A DNA stretch of 7,820 nt from an uncultured Coprococcus sp. (GTDB taxonomy: Bacteria > Bacillota_A > Clostridia > Lachnospirales > Lachnospiraceae): the NCBI GenBank assembly GCA_900767685.1, contig CAAGAB010000118.1, positions 1 through 7,820 of the forward strand. The letters run 5' to 3'. How positions within the stretch are numbered: position 1 is the stretch's first letter; each line of letters opens with the position of its first letter. The notes below the pieces were generated by a model. That model was given only the letters and a program-made list of their open reading frames with translations. It was not told the DNA's origin and did no database searches. A program made the translations under genes and the position numbers. Below are positions 1-5,429 of this stretch, piece by piece.

Positions 1-117
1 CTCCGTAGCCGCCCGGCTGACCGTATGTGTTCGGCTGCGCTCCGTAGCCGCCCGGCTGACCGTATGTGTTCGGCTGCGCTCCATAGCCGCCTGGCTGGTT
101 GTAAGGATTTGACTGAC
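1..117 (-). repeat. 39-bp in-frame tandem repeats encoding a 13-residue Gly/Gln/Pro/Tyr motif
   Basis: Bases 1-39 and 40-78 are identical 39-bp units. Bases 79-117 form a third, diverged copy, about two thirds identical by eye. The unit is a multiple of three and stays in frame with the PrsW-like gene, so changes in copy number would lengthen or shorten the protein tail without a frameshift. The array continues past the left edge, so total copy number cannot be given. Two identical neighbouring units suggest recent duplication or homogenisation. Confidence 0.95.
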
Positions 118-859
118 CGCCTCTCATATGCATATATCTGAAATTGTACGGCGCTGTCCATATAGGCTGTACAGCTATAATATGATCCTCCTTTGCCGCA
201 TGTGTTATAAGAAGGAACATAAGAATTATCGCCAGCGCAAGTACCGCTATACAGAGCAGAACACTGGTGTTCTCAACTGACAGAACGAAGTCATACAGAC
301 CATGTATTCCAAGAGGACACACATACGCAAGCAGAAGATTGCCAAATGCACTCTCACCATTATTGGCATCTTCTCTCGCTTTGGCATATAAAAATCCCAT
401 AACAACACCACACGCACAGTGAAGCGGAACCGCAGATACGGCGCGCATGACTCCGGTACCTATTCCTCCCTGAAACACATATATTACATTCTCAAGAGTT
501 GCAAATCCGAGGGATGAGCAAACTCCATATATCACTCCGTCATAGCTGTGATCAAAATTCTTGTTCTTCCATGTCATCAAAAGCATTCCAAGGAATTTTC
601 CAAGTTCCTCTATCATCGCAACTATGAAAAAACACTCCACAAAATTATACATTGCAGATCTGGGATCCAACCCAAGCATATACAATAATCCTGAACCCAA
701 AATTTCAACAATGACCGCAGGTATGGCACTCACCGCACCAAGAACCGCCAGCCACACAAGGAGACTGGTCGGATTCCTTCTCTGTTTATTTTTCCCCACC
801 ACAAACAACAAAAGTAAAATCGATGGCAGTATCGCCAACCTCAACGCAAATGCACTCAT
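1..859 (-). CDS. PrsW-family glutamic intramembrane protease with C-terminal Gly/Gln/Pro/Tyr repeats (3' end outside window)
   Basis: The 286 visible codons encode a multi-pass membrane protein. It begins with a hydrophobic helix (about residues 5-22) and has further helices at about 33-62, 73-95, 108-130, 140-158, 173-192 and 199-219. The conserved PrsW features are all present: EELGK (E84, E85, K88), FATLEN (E123), PLHC (H147) and HGLYDF (H186). PrsW of Bacillus cleaves the anti-sigma factor RsiW at the membrane; the substrate here is unknown. After the last helix a soluble tail (from about 220) turns into tandem 13-residue repeats of the type GQPGGYGAQPNTY, still running at the window edge. 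Such tails are not part of the catalytic core and may bind wall or partner proteins (inference). The ATG at 857-859 is preceded by GAGGGAGAG about 6 nt upstream. The gene appears to be transcribed alone from the gap at 860-1098. Family call is firm; substrate and total length are unknown. Confidence 0.9.
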   Translation of the reverse strand, partial: MSAFALRLAILPSILLLLFVVGKNKQRRNPTSLLVWLAVLGAVSAIPAVIVEILGSGLLYMLGLDPRSAMYNFVECFFIVAMIEELGKFLGMLLMTWKNKNFDHSYDGVIYGVCSSLGFATLENVIYVFQGGIGTGVMRAVSAVPLHCACGVVMGFLYAKAREDANNGESAFGNLLLAYVCPLGIHGLYDFVLSVENTSVLLCIAVLALAIILMFLLITHAAKEDHIIAVQPIWTAPYNFRYMHMRGGQSNPYNQPGGYGAQPNTYGQPGGYGAQPNTYGQPGGYG

Positions 860-903
860 GTAACACTCTCCCTCTATCTTATGTTAATAGACACATATAT
901 TCT

Positions 904-932
904 AAGATACCATTTTTGATTGAAATTCACAA
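904..932 (-). promoter_or_regulatory. Possible promoter of the PrsW-like gene
   Basis: On the minus strand, TTGTGA (927-932) and TATCTT (904-909) are separated by 17 nt, each matching 4 of 6 bases of the sigma-A consensus. The predicted start would give a leader of roughly 40 nt before the ATG at 859. It is weak by sequence alone; support comes from its position between a probable terminator and the gene. Confidence 0.3.
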
Positions 933-975
933 TAAGCAGAGACCTTACATGATATTATTTTTCACAAATACGCAA

Positions 976-1010
976 AGAGCGGACATTCCTCAAATAGAAA
1001 AGCCCGCTCT
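976..1010 (-). terminator. Probable terminator hairpin of the padR operon
   Basis: A 7-bp GC-rich inverted repeat (976-982 with 1004-1010; AGAGCGG/CCGCTCT) encloses a 21-nt loop. On the minus strand it is followed by TTTGCGTATTTG, a poor but T-rich tract. It lies about 90 nt past the stop codon of the DUF4097 gene and before the PrsW gene, where a terminator is expected. The large loop and interrupted T tract keep confidence moderate. Confidence 0.4.
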
Positions 1011-1049
1011 CTGTCATACAATAAAATTGCTCTGTATACATGTATTATA

Positions 1050-1073
1050 TATTCTATGATTTTACATAGAATA
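1050..1073. other. AT-rich 9-bp inverted repeat downstream of the DUF4097 gene
   Basis: TATTCTATG (1050-1058) and CATAGAATA (1065-1073) form a perfect 9-bp stem with a 6-nt loop, 25 nt past the stop codon of the DUF4097 gene. A 10-bp palindrome ATACATGTAT lies beside it at 1036-1045. No T tract follows on either strand, so it is not a standard terminator. It could protect the mRNA 3' end or be a protein-binding site; neither is shown. Confidence 0.4.
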
Positions 1074-1098
1074 CTATATACCTGCCTTATATACGCAT

Positions 1099-2052
1099 TT
1101 AATCTCTCTTCGTCACATCTATATCACCGCTGCTCGTAATGATCTCGCAGCTGCCCTCAGCATCAACATAAGAATCCGGAACATCTACATCGCCGCTGCT
1201 TGTCTTTGTCTTATAATTGAATCTCTTATTTGAAGTTATATCCACTGATACATCACCACTTGAAGTTTCTATGGTGAATACTGCCGCATCACTGTCCGAG
1301 AGTGTTATATCACCACTTGACGCATTGCATGCTACACTCTCTGATTTCATATTTGTTGAACTGATATCACCACTCTTCGTTGTGAATTCAGCCTTATCTG
1401 CAGCTACAGTGTCGCTGAGTGTGAGATCTCCGCTATTTGCGGAAAGATTCAGCTCCTCTGTCGCAACACTGTCAAGCTTTATACAACCGCTACTTGCTTT
1501 TACTGTGATGCTGTCTGCATTTGCACCTGTTATACCGGTGTCTCCGCTCGAAGTAACAATGTCTATATTCTTCACCGCAAGATAATATTCCACATCCACA
1601 TCGCCGCTGCCTGTGACTATCTTTATATCCTCATATTCAGTCCCAGCGAGATATACTGTAACCGACGGCCATGCAACTGTGCTCACACCCAGCGATATAT
1701 TAAATGCACTATTTCTCGTATCATCGGCTGTTATCTTCAAAACCCCATCCTTCACATCAACATGATGTGTAAGACCTGTGCAATCATAATACTCAACGTA
1801 GTCTGCATCTCCCTCGGCCTTCTTCACCATGACATCTATATCCGATGAGCTCTCTATGTCTATGCTCTTGAATGCATCTTTTACGTACTCTGTCTTTTTC
1901 TCGTATTGTATATTCTCTGACTTCATATCCTTGAGATTGATCTGCACATTCGGCCAACTGAAACCATTTGCCGCAAATGCAGATATTATAGTTATTATTC
2001 CGGCAACTATCATAACCGATGCCACTATAACCGCTTTCTTTGTCCTGCTCAT
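1099..2052 (-). CDS. DUF4097-family beta-repeat (SGD-ladder) membrane-anchored protein
   Basis: A 317-residue protein with a short basic N-terminus and one hydrophobic segment (about 7-28) that would serve as signal anchor. The rest is predicted extracytoplasmic. From residue 148 to the end there are nine copies of an (S/N/K/G)SGD turn, at about 148, 168, 187, 206, 226, 245, 263, 285 and 307, spaced 18-22 residues apart. This ladder is typical of the DUF4097 ('putative adhesin'/toastrack-like) right-handed beta fold. The third copy reads SSGC instead of SSGD. The protein follows the HAAS/DUF1700 gene with a 3-nt gap; its ribosome site AAAGGAGAG lies in the last codons of that gene, so translation is probably coupled. 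The PadR - HAAS - DUF4097 order is a recurrent Firmicutes arrangement usually linked to envelope sensing. The exact biochemical function of the family is not established. Confidence 0.88.
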   Translation of the reverse strand: MSRTKKAVIVASVMIVAGIITIISAFAANGFSWPNVQINLKDMKSENIQYEKKTEYVKDAFKSIDIESSSDIDVMVKKAEGDADYVEYYDCTGLTHHVDVKDGVLKITADDTRNSAFNISLGVSTVAWPSVTVYLAGTEYEDIKIVTGSGDVDVEYYLAVKNIDIVTSSGDTGITGANADSITVKASSGCIKLDSVATEELNLSANSGDLTLSDTVAADKAEFTTKSGDISSTNMKSESVACNASSGDITLSDSDAAVFTIETSSGDVSVDITSNKRFNYKTKTSSGDVDVPDSYVDAEGSCEIITSSGDIDVTKRD

Positions 2053-2055
2053 ATC

Positions 2056-2649
2056 CTATCTCTCCTTTACAAACATTCTCTTGATACCGTTCACACTGGC
2101 CTTGCACACCTTGAATATGCCCACTGTAACAGGTTTTACCGACACAATGAAAAGTATTGCTATCCCTGTACCGATAAGCGCTGCTCCAAGCATGAGAAAA
2201 GCTGCATATGGGCAATGGGCTATGAACAGTGGGATTACACTCACTATTCCGCATATTCCTGCCACTACAAAACTGAGCACGACCACATAAAATGACACAA
2301 TCAGTGTAAATGCTACTATCCAAAGTGTTAATAAAAGCACCGCTGCGGTTATGAGAAGTGGTATCCATACCGGCGATCCGAGAATTATAAGGATAACCTC
2401 CCAAGCTTTAAGCTCATGCTTTGGCTTTATCTTCTCTTTGACGATCTTTGCAAGAGGCATCTCCGAGAGTATCTGTTCTACTGCATCATCCGGTGACACC
2501 ATATCTGCGACAGCATCATCCTCGGAAAGTCCATCCTCGATCCTGTCATCGATCATCTCACTATAATAATCTGTAAATCTTTCTATATCCTCAGCCGGCA
2601 TGGCCTTGATCTTCTCCCTTATGACCGTCAGATATTCCTGCTTATTCAT
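2056..2649 (-). CDS. HAAS/DUF1700-domain membrane protein
   Basis: About 197 residues starting MNKQEY. The N-terminal 75 residues are charged and helical and carry the family signature of an acidic stretch with DRIEDGLSEDDAV, followed by a VSPDDAVEQIL helix. Next come three or four hydrophobic segments (about 83-110, 113-144 and 150-171) and a short basic tail ending MFVKER. This is the HAAS (DUF1700) domain with a membrane anchor. Members sit next to PadR regulators and are thought to signal from membrane to regulator, though the mechanism is not worked out. I chose the ATG at 2647-2649 because the strong AAGGAGG (2659-2665) lies 9 nt upstream; the earlier in-frame ATG at 2656-2658 directly abuts it and would add only MKQ. 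The start overlaps the padR stop codon (ATGAATAA), implying coupled translation. Confidence 0.85.
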   Translation of the reverse strand: MNKQEYLTVIREKIKAMPAEDIERFTDYYSEMIDDRIEDGLSEDDAVADMVSPDDAVEQILSEMPLAKIVKEKIKPKHELKAWEVILIILGSPVWIPLLITAAVLLLTLWIVAFTLIVSFYVVVLSFVVAGICGIVSVIPLFIAHCPYAAFLMLGAALIGTGIAILFIVSVKPVTVGIFKVCKASVNGIKRMFVKER

Positions 2650-2962
2650 CTGTTTCATCCTCCTTCACTATGAACTGATATATAGATTCCAATTCCTTCC
2701 ACTCTTCTTTGAACTCTTCTATCCTCGCCCTTCCGGCATCTGTTATATGGTAATACTTTCTTAGTCTGCCATTGTGCTCCACAGAATACACATTCAGGAA
2801 AGCGCCAGCTTCAAGTCTCCTGAGTATGGGATAAAGTGTTGATTCAGATATGGTCACATATGGTTTCATATCTTTGATGATCTGGTATCCATATGAATCC
2901 TCGTCCTTTATGGCTGCCAGCACACATACATCCAACATTCCTCTTTTTAATTGTGTGTCCAT
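2642..2962 (-). CDS. PadR-family transcriptional regulator
   Basis: A 106-residue winged-helix protein of the small PadR type. It opens with QLKRGMLDVCVLAAI and SYGYQIIKDM, continues with the recognition region ISESTLYPILRRLE (about 38-51), then the wing with RLRKYYHITDAG (about 65-76), and ends in an acidic C-terminal helix used for dimerisation. PadR proteins normally repress their own operon and are released by a ligand or a partner protein; the HAAS protein encoded next is the likely partner (inference). AGGAGG at 2970-2975 lies 7 nt before the ATG, an optimal site. It is the first gene of a three-gene operon, with its stop codon inside the start of the HAAS gene. A near-consensus promoter and an inverted repeat lie just upstream. 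Confidence 0.93.
   Translation of the reverse strand: MDTQLKRGMLDVCVLAAIKDEDSYGYQIIKDMKPYVTISESTLYPILRRLEAGAFLNVYSVEHNGRLRKYYHITDAGRARIEEFKEEWKELESIYQFIVKEDETDE
2659..2665 (-). promoter_or_regulatory. Ribosome binding site deciding the HAAS/DUF1700 start
   Basis: The minus strand reads AAGGAGG here. The spacing is 0 nt to the ATG at 2656-2658 but 9 nt to the ATG at 2647-2649, so the second ATG is favoured. Confidence 0.7.
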
Positions 2963-2983
2963 CGCTATACCTCCTAACGTGGT

Positions 2984-3004
2984 ATACTATACAGCGCATA
3001 GTAT
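2984..3004. promoter_or_regulatory. Putative PadR operator overlapping the promoter
   Basis: ATACTAT (2984-2990) and ATAGTAT (2998-3004) form a perfect 7-bp inverted repeat with a 7-nt spacer. The centres of the arms are 14 bp apart, more than one helical turn. It covers the -10 element and most of the spacer of the padR promoter, so a bound dimer would block RNA polymerase. Binding by this PadR is inferred from position and symmetry. Confidence 0.6.
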
Positions 3005-3014
3005 TATGTGTCAA
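2986..3014 (-). promoter_or_regulatory. Strong sigma-A promoter of the padR operon
   Basis: On the minus strand a perfect -35 TTGACA (3009-3014) is followed after exactly 17 nt by TATAGT (2986-2991), 5 of 6 to the -10 consensus. Transcription would begin near 2979, leaving a leader of only about 17 nt that contains the AGGAGG ribosome site. Its strength implies that the operon depends on repression to be kept low. Confidence 0.85.
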
Positions 3015-3047
3015 GCGGTATTTTCTATAATATCTCCACTTCGACAA

Positions 3048-3102
3048 GGGGGACAGGCACCTCCGTCCCCACGGGGTCAGGTACCTCCGTCCCCCAATGG
3101 GG
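3048..3102. repeat. REP-like GC-rich palindromic intergenic element
   Basis: Two related half-units lie in tandem (3048-3070 and 3072-3095), each containing AGG(C/T)ACCTCCGTCCCC. The outer arms GGGGGAC (3048-3054) and GTCCCCC (3089-3095) are exact reverse complements. The inner blocks AGGCACCT (3055-3062 region) and AGGTACCT (3079-3086) are nearly complementary, and CCGT-CCCC-ACGG (3063-3074) can close the tip, so the whole can fold into one long hairpin or two short ones. A GGGG at 3099-3102 can also pair with the last C run. The base composition is far more GC-rich than its surroundings. I recall similar GGGGACAGG...CCTCCGTCCCC elements scattered in Clostridia genomes, which would make it a REP/BIME-type repeat; copy number cannot be judged here. 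Confidence 0.7.
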
Positions 3103-3109
3103 TATATAA

Positions 3110-3149
3110 AAAGTGCGGGACATCTCTGTTTTAGAGGCTCCCGCACTTT
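3110..3149 (-). terminator. Intrinsic terminator of the aldose-1-epimerase gene
   Basis: An 11-bp perfect stem (3110-3120 with 3139-3149; AAAGTGCGGGA/TCCCGCACTTT) has an inner 4-bp stem CTCT/AGAG in its loop. On the minus strand the right arm ends in CACTTTTTATATA, giving a good U tract. It lies 44 nt past the epimerase stop codon. On the plus strand the sequence after the stem is also T-rich, so it could act in both directions. Confidence 0.85.
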
Positions 3150-3192
3150 CGATTTCTTTTATATATGTAATTCTAAATTTTTGGCACCTTTA

Positions 3193-4065
3193 TTATAAAA
3201 CTTCTATAACGTACTCTTTGTTAAATGAATGTCCACTCTCAAGGCTATTGGAGTACTCGCGGTCTTCGAGACTTCCATCATAGCCCTCTCTGTCGCATCT
3301 GCCAAACCAAGGCTCTATGCAGACAAATGGTGCGTGCTTCTTGGCAGGCGACCATATACCGATCTGTGGCACGTCAAATTTCAGCTGGAGAACCGGCTTA
3401 TCCGATACGTCCTTGAGTGTCACGGTATTTATGCCCTTCCCGTCTATGATAAGGGCATCCTCGTCAAACATCTCATCGGTAAGCTTCAGCACACCAGCCG
3501 TGAGGCTATGGGTAACTGTCCTGCTGCCAAGAACACCACTTTCTGTAAGCAGACCACATTCAACCTCGGACCTATCGGTATGCATATCAAGTGAATAACC
3601 ATTTACGCCGCCATCGCAGGCAAACGCAGGATGTGCACCGATTGAGAAATGAAGCTTTCCGGCGCCTGTGTTGACCACTGTCCACATCACATGAACACCT
3701 GCGCCCTCAAGCCTGTAGCCAATGCGGAGAGTAAAATCAAATGGATAGTTCTTCTGCCACTTCTCGTCCTTCACAAGCTCAAACCACACTGTATCCTCTG
3801 TCTGCTCTGCCACCACAAACTCGCTGTCCCTTGCAAAACCATGCTGCGGAATACCCTCATATGTAACTCCATCATGTCTGTATGTCTGATTCTCAAGCTT
3901 TCCGACAAATGGAAACAGCACCGGAGAAACTCTTCCCCAATATGCCGCATCTCCGCACCACATATACTCTCTATCCGTCTCGTTACTCTTCAGACTCACA
4001 AGCTCTGCACCGTGAGTATTTACTCCAATAGCAATTCTGTCATTCTTTAATTCAACAATACCCAT
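3193..4065 (-). CDS. Aldose 1-epimerase family protein (LacX/GalM-like mutarotase)
   Basis: About 290 residues, the usual length for the LacX-like branch of the galactose mutarotase beta-sandwich family. Visible landmarks are the NTHGAELVSL opening (about 17-26), SPVLFPFVGKL (48-58), QHGFARDSEF with a probable substrate His (H76), SIGAHPAF with the probable catalytic His (H146), and CIEPWFG with the probable catalytic base Glu (E252); numbering is from the first ATG. Such enzymes interconvert alpha and beta anomers of free sugars in the cytoplasm; the true sugar of this branch is uncertain. Two ATGs sit side by side at 4066-4068 and 4063-4065; AGGAGG (4071-4076) is 2 nt from the first and 5 nt from the second, so I favour the second. 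The gene lies between two strong terminators and is probably monocistronic. The neighbouring beta-galactosidase remnant suggests an older link to galactoside use. Confidence 0.88.
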   Translation of the reverse strand: MGIVELKNDRIAIGVNTHGAELVSLKSNETDREYMWCGDAAYWGRVSPVLFPFVGKLENQTYRHDGVTYEGIPQHGFARDSEFVVAEQTEDTVWFELVKDEKWQKNYPFDFTLRIGYRLEGAGVHVMWTVVNTGAGKLHFSIGAHPAFACDGGVNGYSLDMHTDRSEVECGLLTESGVLGSRTVTHSLTAGVLKLTDEMFDEDALIIDGKGINTVTLKDVSDKPVLQLKFDVPQIGIWSPAKKHAPFVCIEPWFGRCDREGYDGSLEDREYSNSLESGHSFNKEYVIEVL

Positions 4066-4070
4066 CATGT

Positions 4071-4076
4071 CCTCCT
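4071..4076 (-). promoter_or_regulatory. Ribosome binding site deciding the epimerase start
   Basis: AGGAGG on the minus strand. The ATG at 4063-4065 has the better 5-nt spacing; the adjacent ATG at 4066-4068 is only 2 nt away. The proteins differ by one Met. Confidence 0.6.
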
Positions 4077-4134
4077 ATACTCCAGCCAGTCCGGCTGATC
4101 ATAATTGCAAATAATTATTATACACCTTTATAAT

Positions 4135-4143
4135 ATTATAACA
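4135..4143 (-). promoter_or_regulatory. Possible extended -10 promoter of the epimerase gene
   Basis: The minus strand reads TGTTATAAT, a perfect TGnTATAAT extended -10 element, with no good -35 at 16-18 nt. A second TATAAT lies downstream at 4117-4122, also without a clear -35. Both fall immediately after the 4153-4193 terminator and before the epimerase gene, the position expected for its promoter. The leader also holds a 5-bp inverted repeat CAGCC/GGCTG (4083-4097) just ahead of the ribosome site. Confidence 0.45.
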
Positions 4144-4148
4144 CAGGT

Positions 4149-4193
4149 AAAAAAAATACGGTTGCTTAATGAACTAATAAGCAACCGTATTTT
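4149..4193 (-). terminator. Strong intrinsic terminator after the nad operon and GH42 remnant
   Basis: A perfect 16-bp stem (4153-4168 with 4178-4193) encloses a 9-nt loop. On the minus strand it runs into eight consecutive T (complement of 4149-4156), a textbook Rho-independent terminator. It starts only 7 nt past the stop codon of the GH42 remnant. No hairpin was seen between nadA and the remnant, so this is probably where transcription of the nad operon ends. Confidence 0.93.
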
Positions 4194-4199
4194 ATATAA

Positions 4200-4436
4200 T
4201 TAAGCAATAGTCGCTGTCGGGGTCCCAAGTATCACATGAAGGCCCTTCTCCTTTGCCTTGCTGATGACATGATCGAAGAACGAAAAGTCATAGTGCCCCT
4301 CCGTCTTCTCCATGATATGCCATGCAAATTCCGCTATACGGATGACATTGCACCCAAGCTCTACTATATTGTCCATATCTTCATCGATCATGGGTATGTC
4401 CCACTGCTCTGGATAATAATCCACACCTAACCACAT
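4200..4436 (-). pseudogene. Truncated GH42 beta-galactosidase (N-terminal 78 codons only)
   Basis: The 78-residue product begins MWLGVDYYPEQW and continues through ELGCNVIRIAEFAWHIMEKT, GHYDFSFFDHVI and GLHVILGTPTATIA. This is the canonical start of a glycoside hydrolase family 42 beta-galactosidase, covering the first strands of the TIM barrel. Intact members are about 650-700 residues and continue from GTPTAT into a PPAWL-type segment. Here the frame hits TAA right after TIA, and the catalytic Glu residues, trimerisation domain and C-terminal domain are absent from the window. The start codon is intact, with AAGGAG 6 nt upstream, so a short peptide may still be made. The nadA stop codon lies 53 nt upstream with no promoter or terminator seen between, so the remnant is probably read through from the nad operon. 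An activity is not credible; decay after a deletion is the simplest reading. Confidence 0.85.
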
Positions 4437-4489
4437 GAGTAACTCCTTTCCGTCGCCACCATATGATCTGCGATGACATACACACCTCG

Positions 4490-5404
4490 TTATCCAAGCG
4501 CGATCATTCTGTTGATGCAACGGGAAGCTCCCTCCATCACCTCATCAGAAAGGACTATCTCTTCGCCACCTGTGCCCTTTAATACATTCAATATATCAAC
4601 CAGGGTGGTAAGCTTCATATTATGGCACATCAGCTTTGAAGATATTGGATAGAACATTTTGTCAGGGCACTCATACTGAAGATGCTCCACAATACTGTGC
4701 TCTGTACCGATGATGAATTCTTTTTTCTCTGACTTTCTGGCATATGCCATAATTCCTGTGGTTGAACCTACATAATCAGCCTCTGCAACTACATCCGGCC
4801 TGCACTCAGGATGGACAAGAAGTTCCGCATGTGGATGTAACTCTTTTGCCTTCAAAGCATCATCTAGGGTAACCGCAAGATGTCTAGGACATCCGCCGTT
4901 GAAAAATACAAATTCCTTTTCCGGCATCTGCTTTTGAACATAGTTTCCAAGATTCGGATCTGGAATAAAAAGAATCTTGTCGTTATCAAGCTTGCTGCAG
5001 ATCTGCACTGCTGATGAGGATGTCACACATACGTCACAGGCAGTTTTCAATTCAGATGTCGTATTAATATAGGCGACAACCGCATATCCCGGATACTTCT
5101 TCTTCATCTCATCCAGCGTTTCAAGATTCATCTGCTCAGCCATCGGACATCCGGCCTCAGGGTTAGGCAGGTACACATTCTTATCAGGGGACAATATCTT
5201 ACATGTCTCCGCCATAAAACGCACACCACACATTATTATATTTTTGCGGGAATCCTTGCTCGCCTCCACGCTAAGTCCATATGAATCTCCCATATAATCT
5301 GCAACTTCAAGAATCTCATGTCCCTGATAAGCATGTGCCAGTATGCAGAAATCTTTCTCTTTCTTCAGTCTGATTATCTCTTCCTGTATCTCTTTTATCG
5401 TCAT
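4490..5404 (-). CDS. nadA: Quinolinate synthase NadA
   Basis: A 304-residue protein, the normal length for the compact NadA form. It condenses iminoaspartate from NadB with dihydroxyacetone phosphate to give quinolinate, using a [4Fe-4S] cluster with one free coordination site. The three cluster cysteines expected for the family are visible, one per pseudo-symmetric domain: C86 in NPEAGCPMAEQ, C172 in NGGCPRHL and C260 in LMCHNMK. Other family landmarks are ILAHAYQGHE (21-30), GDSYGLS (39-45), CGVRFMAET (59-67), YINTTSELK (112-120), VTSSSA (127-132), PDPNLGNYV (148-156), HPEC (198-201) and GSTTGI (213-218). GGAGAG lies about 6 nt before the ATG. It follows niaR by 25 nt and is the last intact gene of the operon. 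Assignment is essentially certain. Confidence 0.97.
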   Translation of the reverse strand: MTIKEIQEEIIRLKKEKDFCILAHAYQGHEILEVADYMGDSYGLSVEASKDSRKNIIMCGVRFMAETCKILSPDKNVYLPNPEAGCPMAEQMNLETLDEMKKKYPGYAVVAYINTTSELKTACDVCVTSSSAVQICSKLDNDKILFIPDPNLGNYVQKQMPEKEFVFFNGGCPRHLAVTLDDALKAKELHPHAELLVHPECRPDVVAEADYVGSTTGIMAYARKSEKKEFIIGTEHSIVEHLQYECPDKMFYPISSKLMCHNMKLTTLVDILNVLKGTGGEEIVLSDEVMEGASRCINRMIALG

Positions 5405-5429
5405 TTTATTCTCTCCAAATCATTCTGTA

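Noticed and set aside
1..117. CRISPR-like array at the left edge
   Set aside because: The 39-bp units are directly adjacent with no spacers, and are in frame with a coding gene; it is a protein tandem repeat.
1217..1585. Open frame of 122 codons on the plus strand opposite the DUF4097 gene
   Set aside because: It is the antisense shadow of the repeated SGD codons; no ribosome site and no recognisable protein.
1829..2290. Open frame of 153 codons on the plus strand
   Set aside because: It is antisense to the HAAS and DUF4097 genes; its hydrophobic look mirrors the membrane segments on the other strand.
1793..2404. Open frame of 203 codons on the minus strand across the HAAS/DUF4097 junction
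   Set aside because: It is out of frame with two recognisable family proteins, with a composition typical of a shifted frame and no domain.
3649..4050. Open frame of 133 codons on the plus strand within the epimerase gene
   Set aside because: It lies wholly antisense to a well-supported aldose-1-epimerase gene and has no ribosome site.
4083..4097. Inverted repeat CAGCC/GGCTG in the epimerase leader as a riboswitch or attenuator
   Set aside because: The stem is only 5 bp and no conserved riboswitch elements are visible; too small to call.
4437..4520. Upstream extension of the GH42 remnant to an ATG at 4518-4520
   Set aside because: The extra 28 residues overlap the nadA end and match nothing in GH42; the ATG at 4434-4436 has the ribosome site and the family's normal N-terminus.
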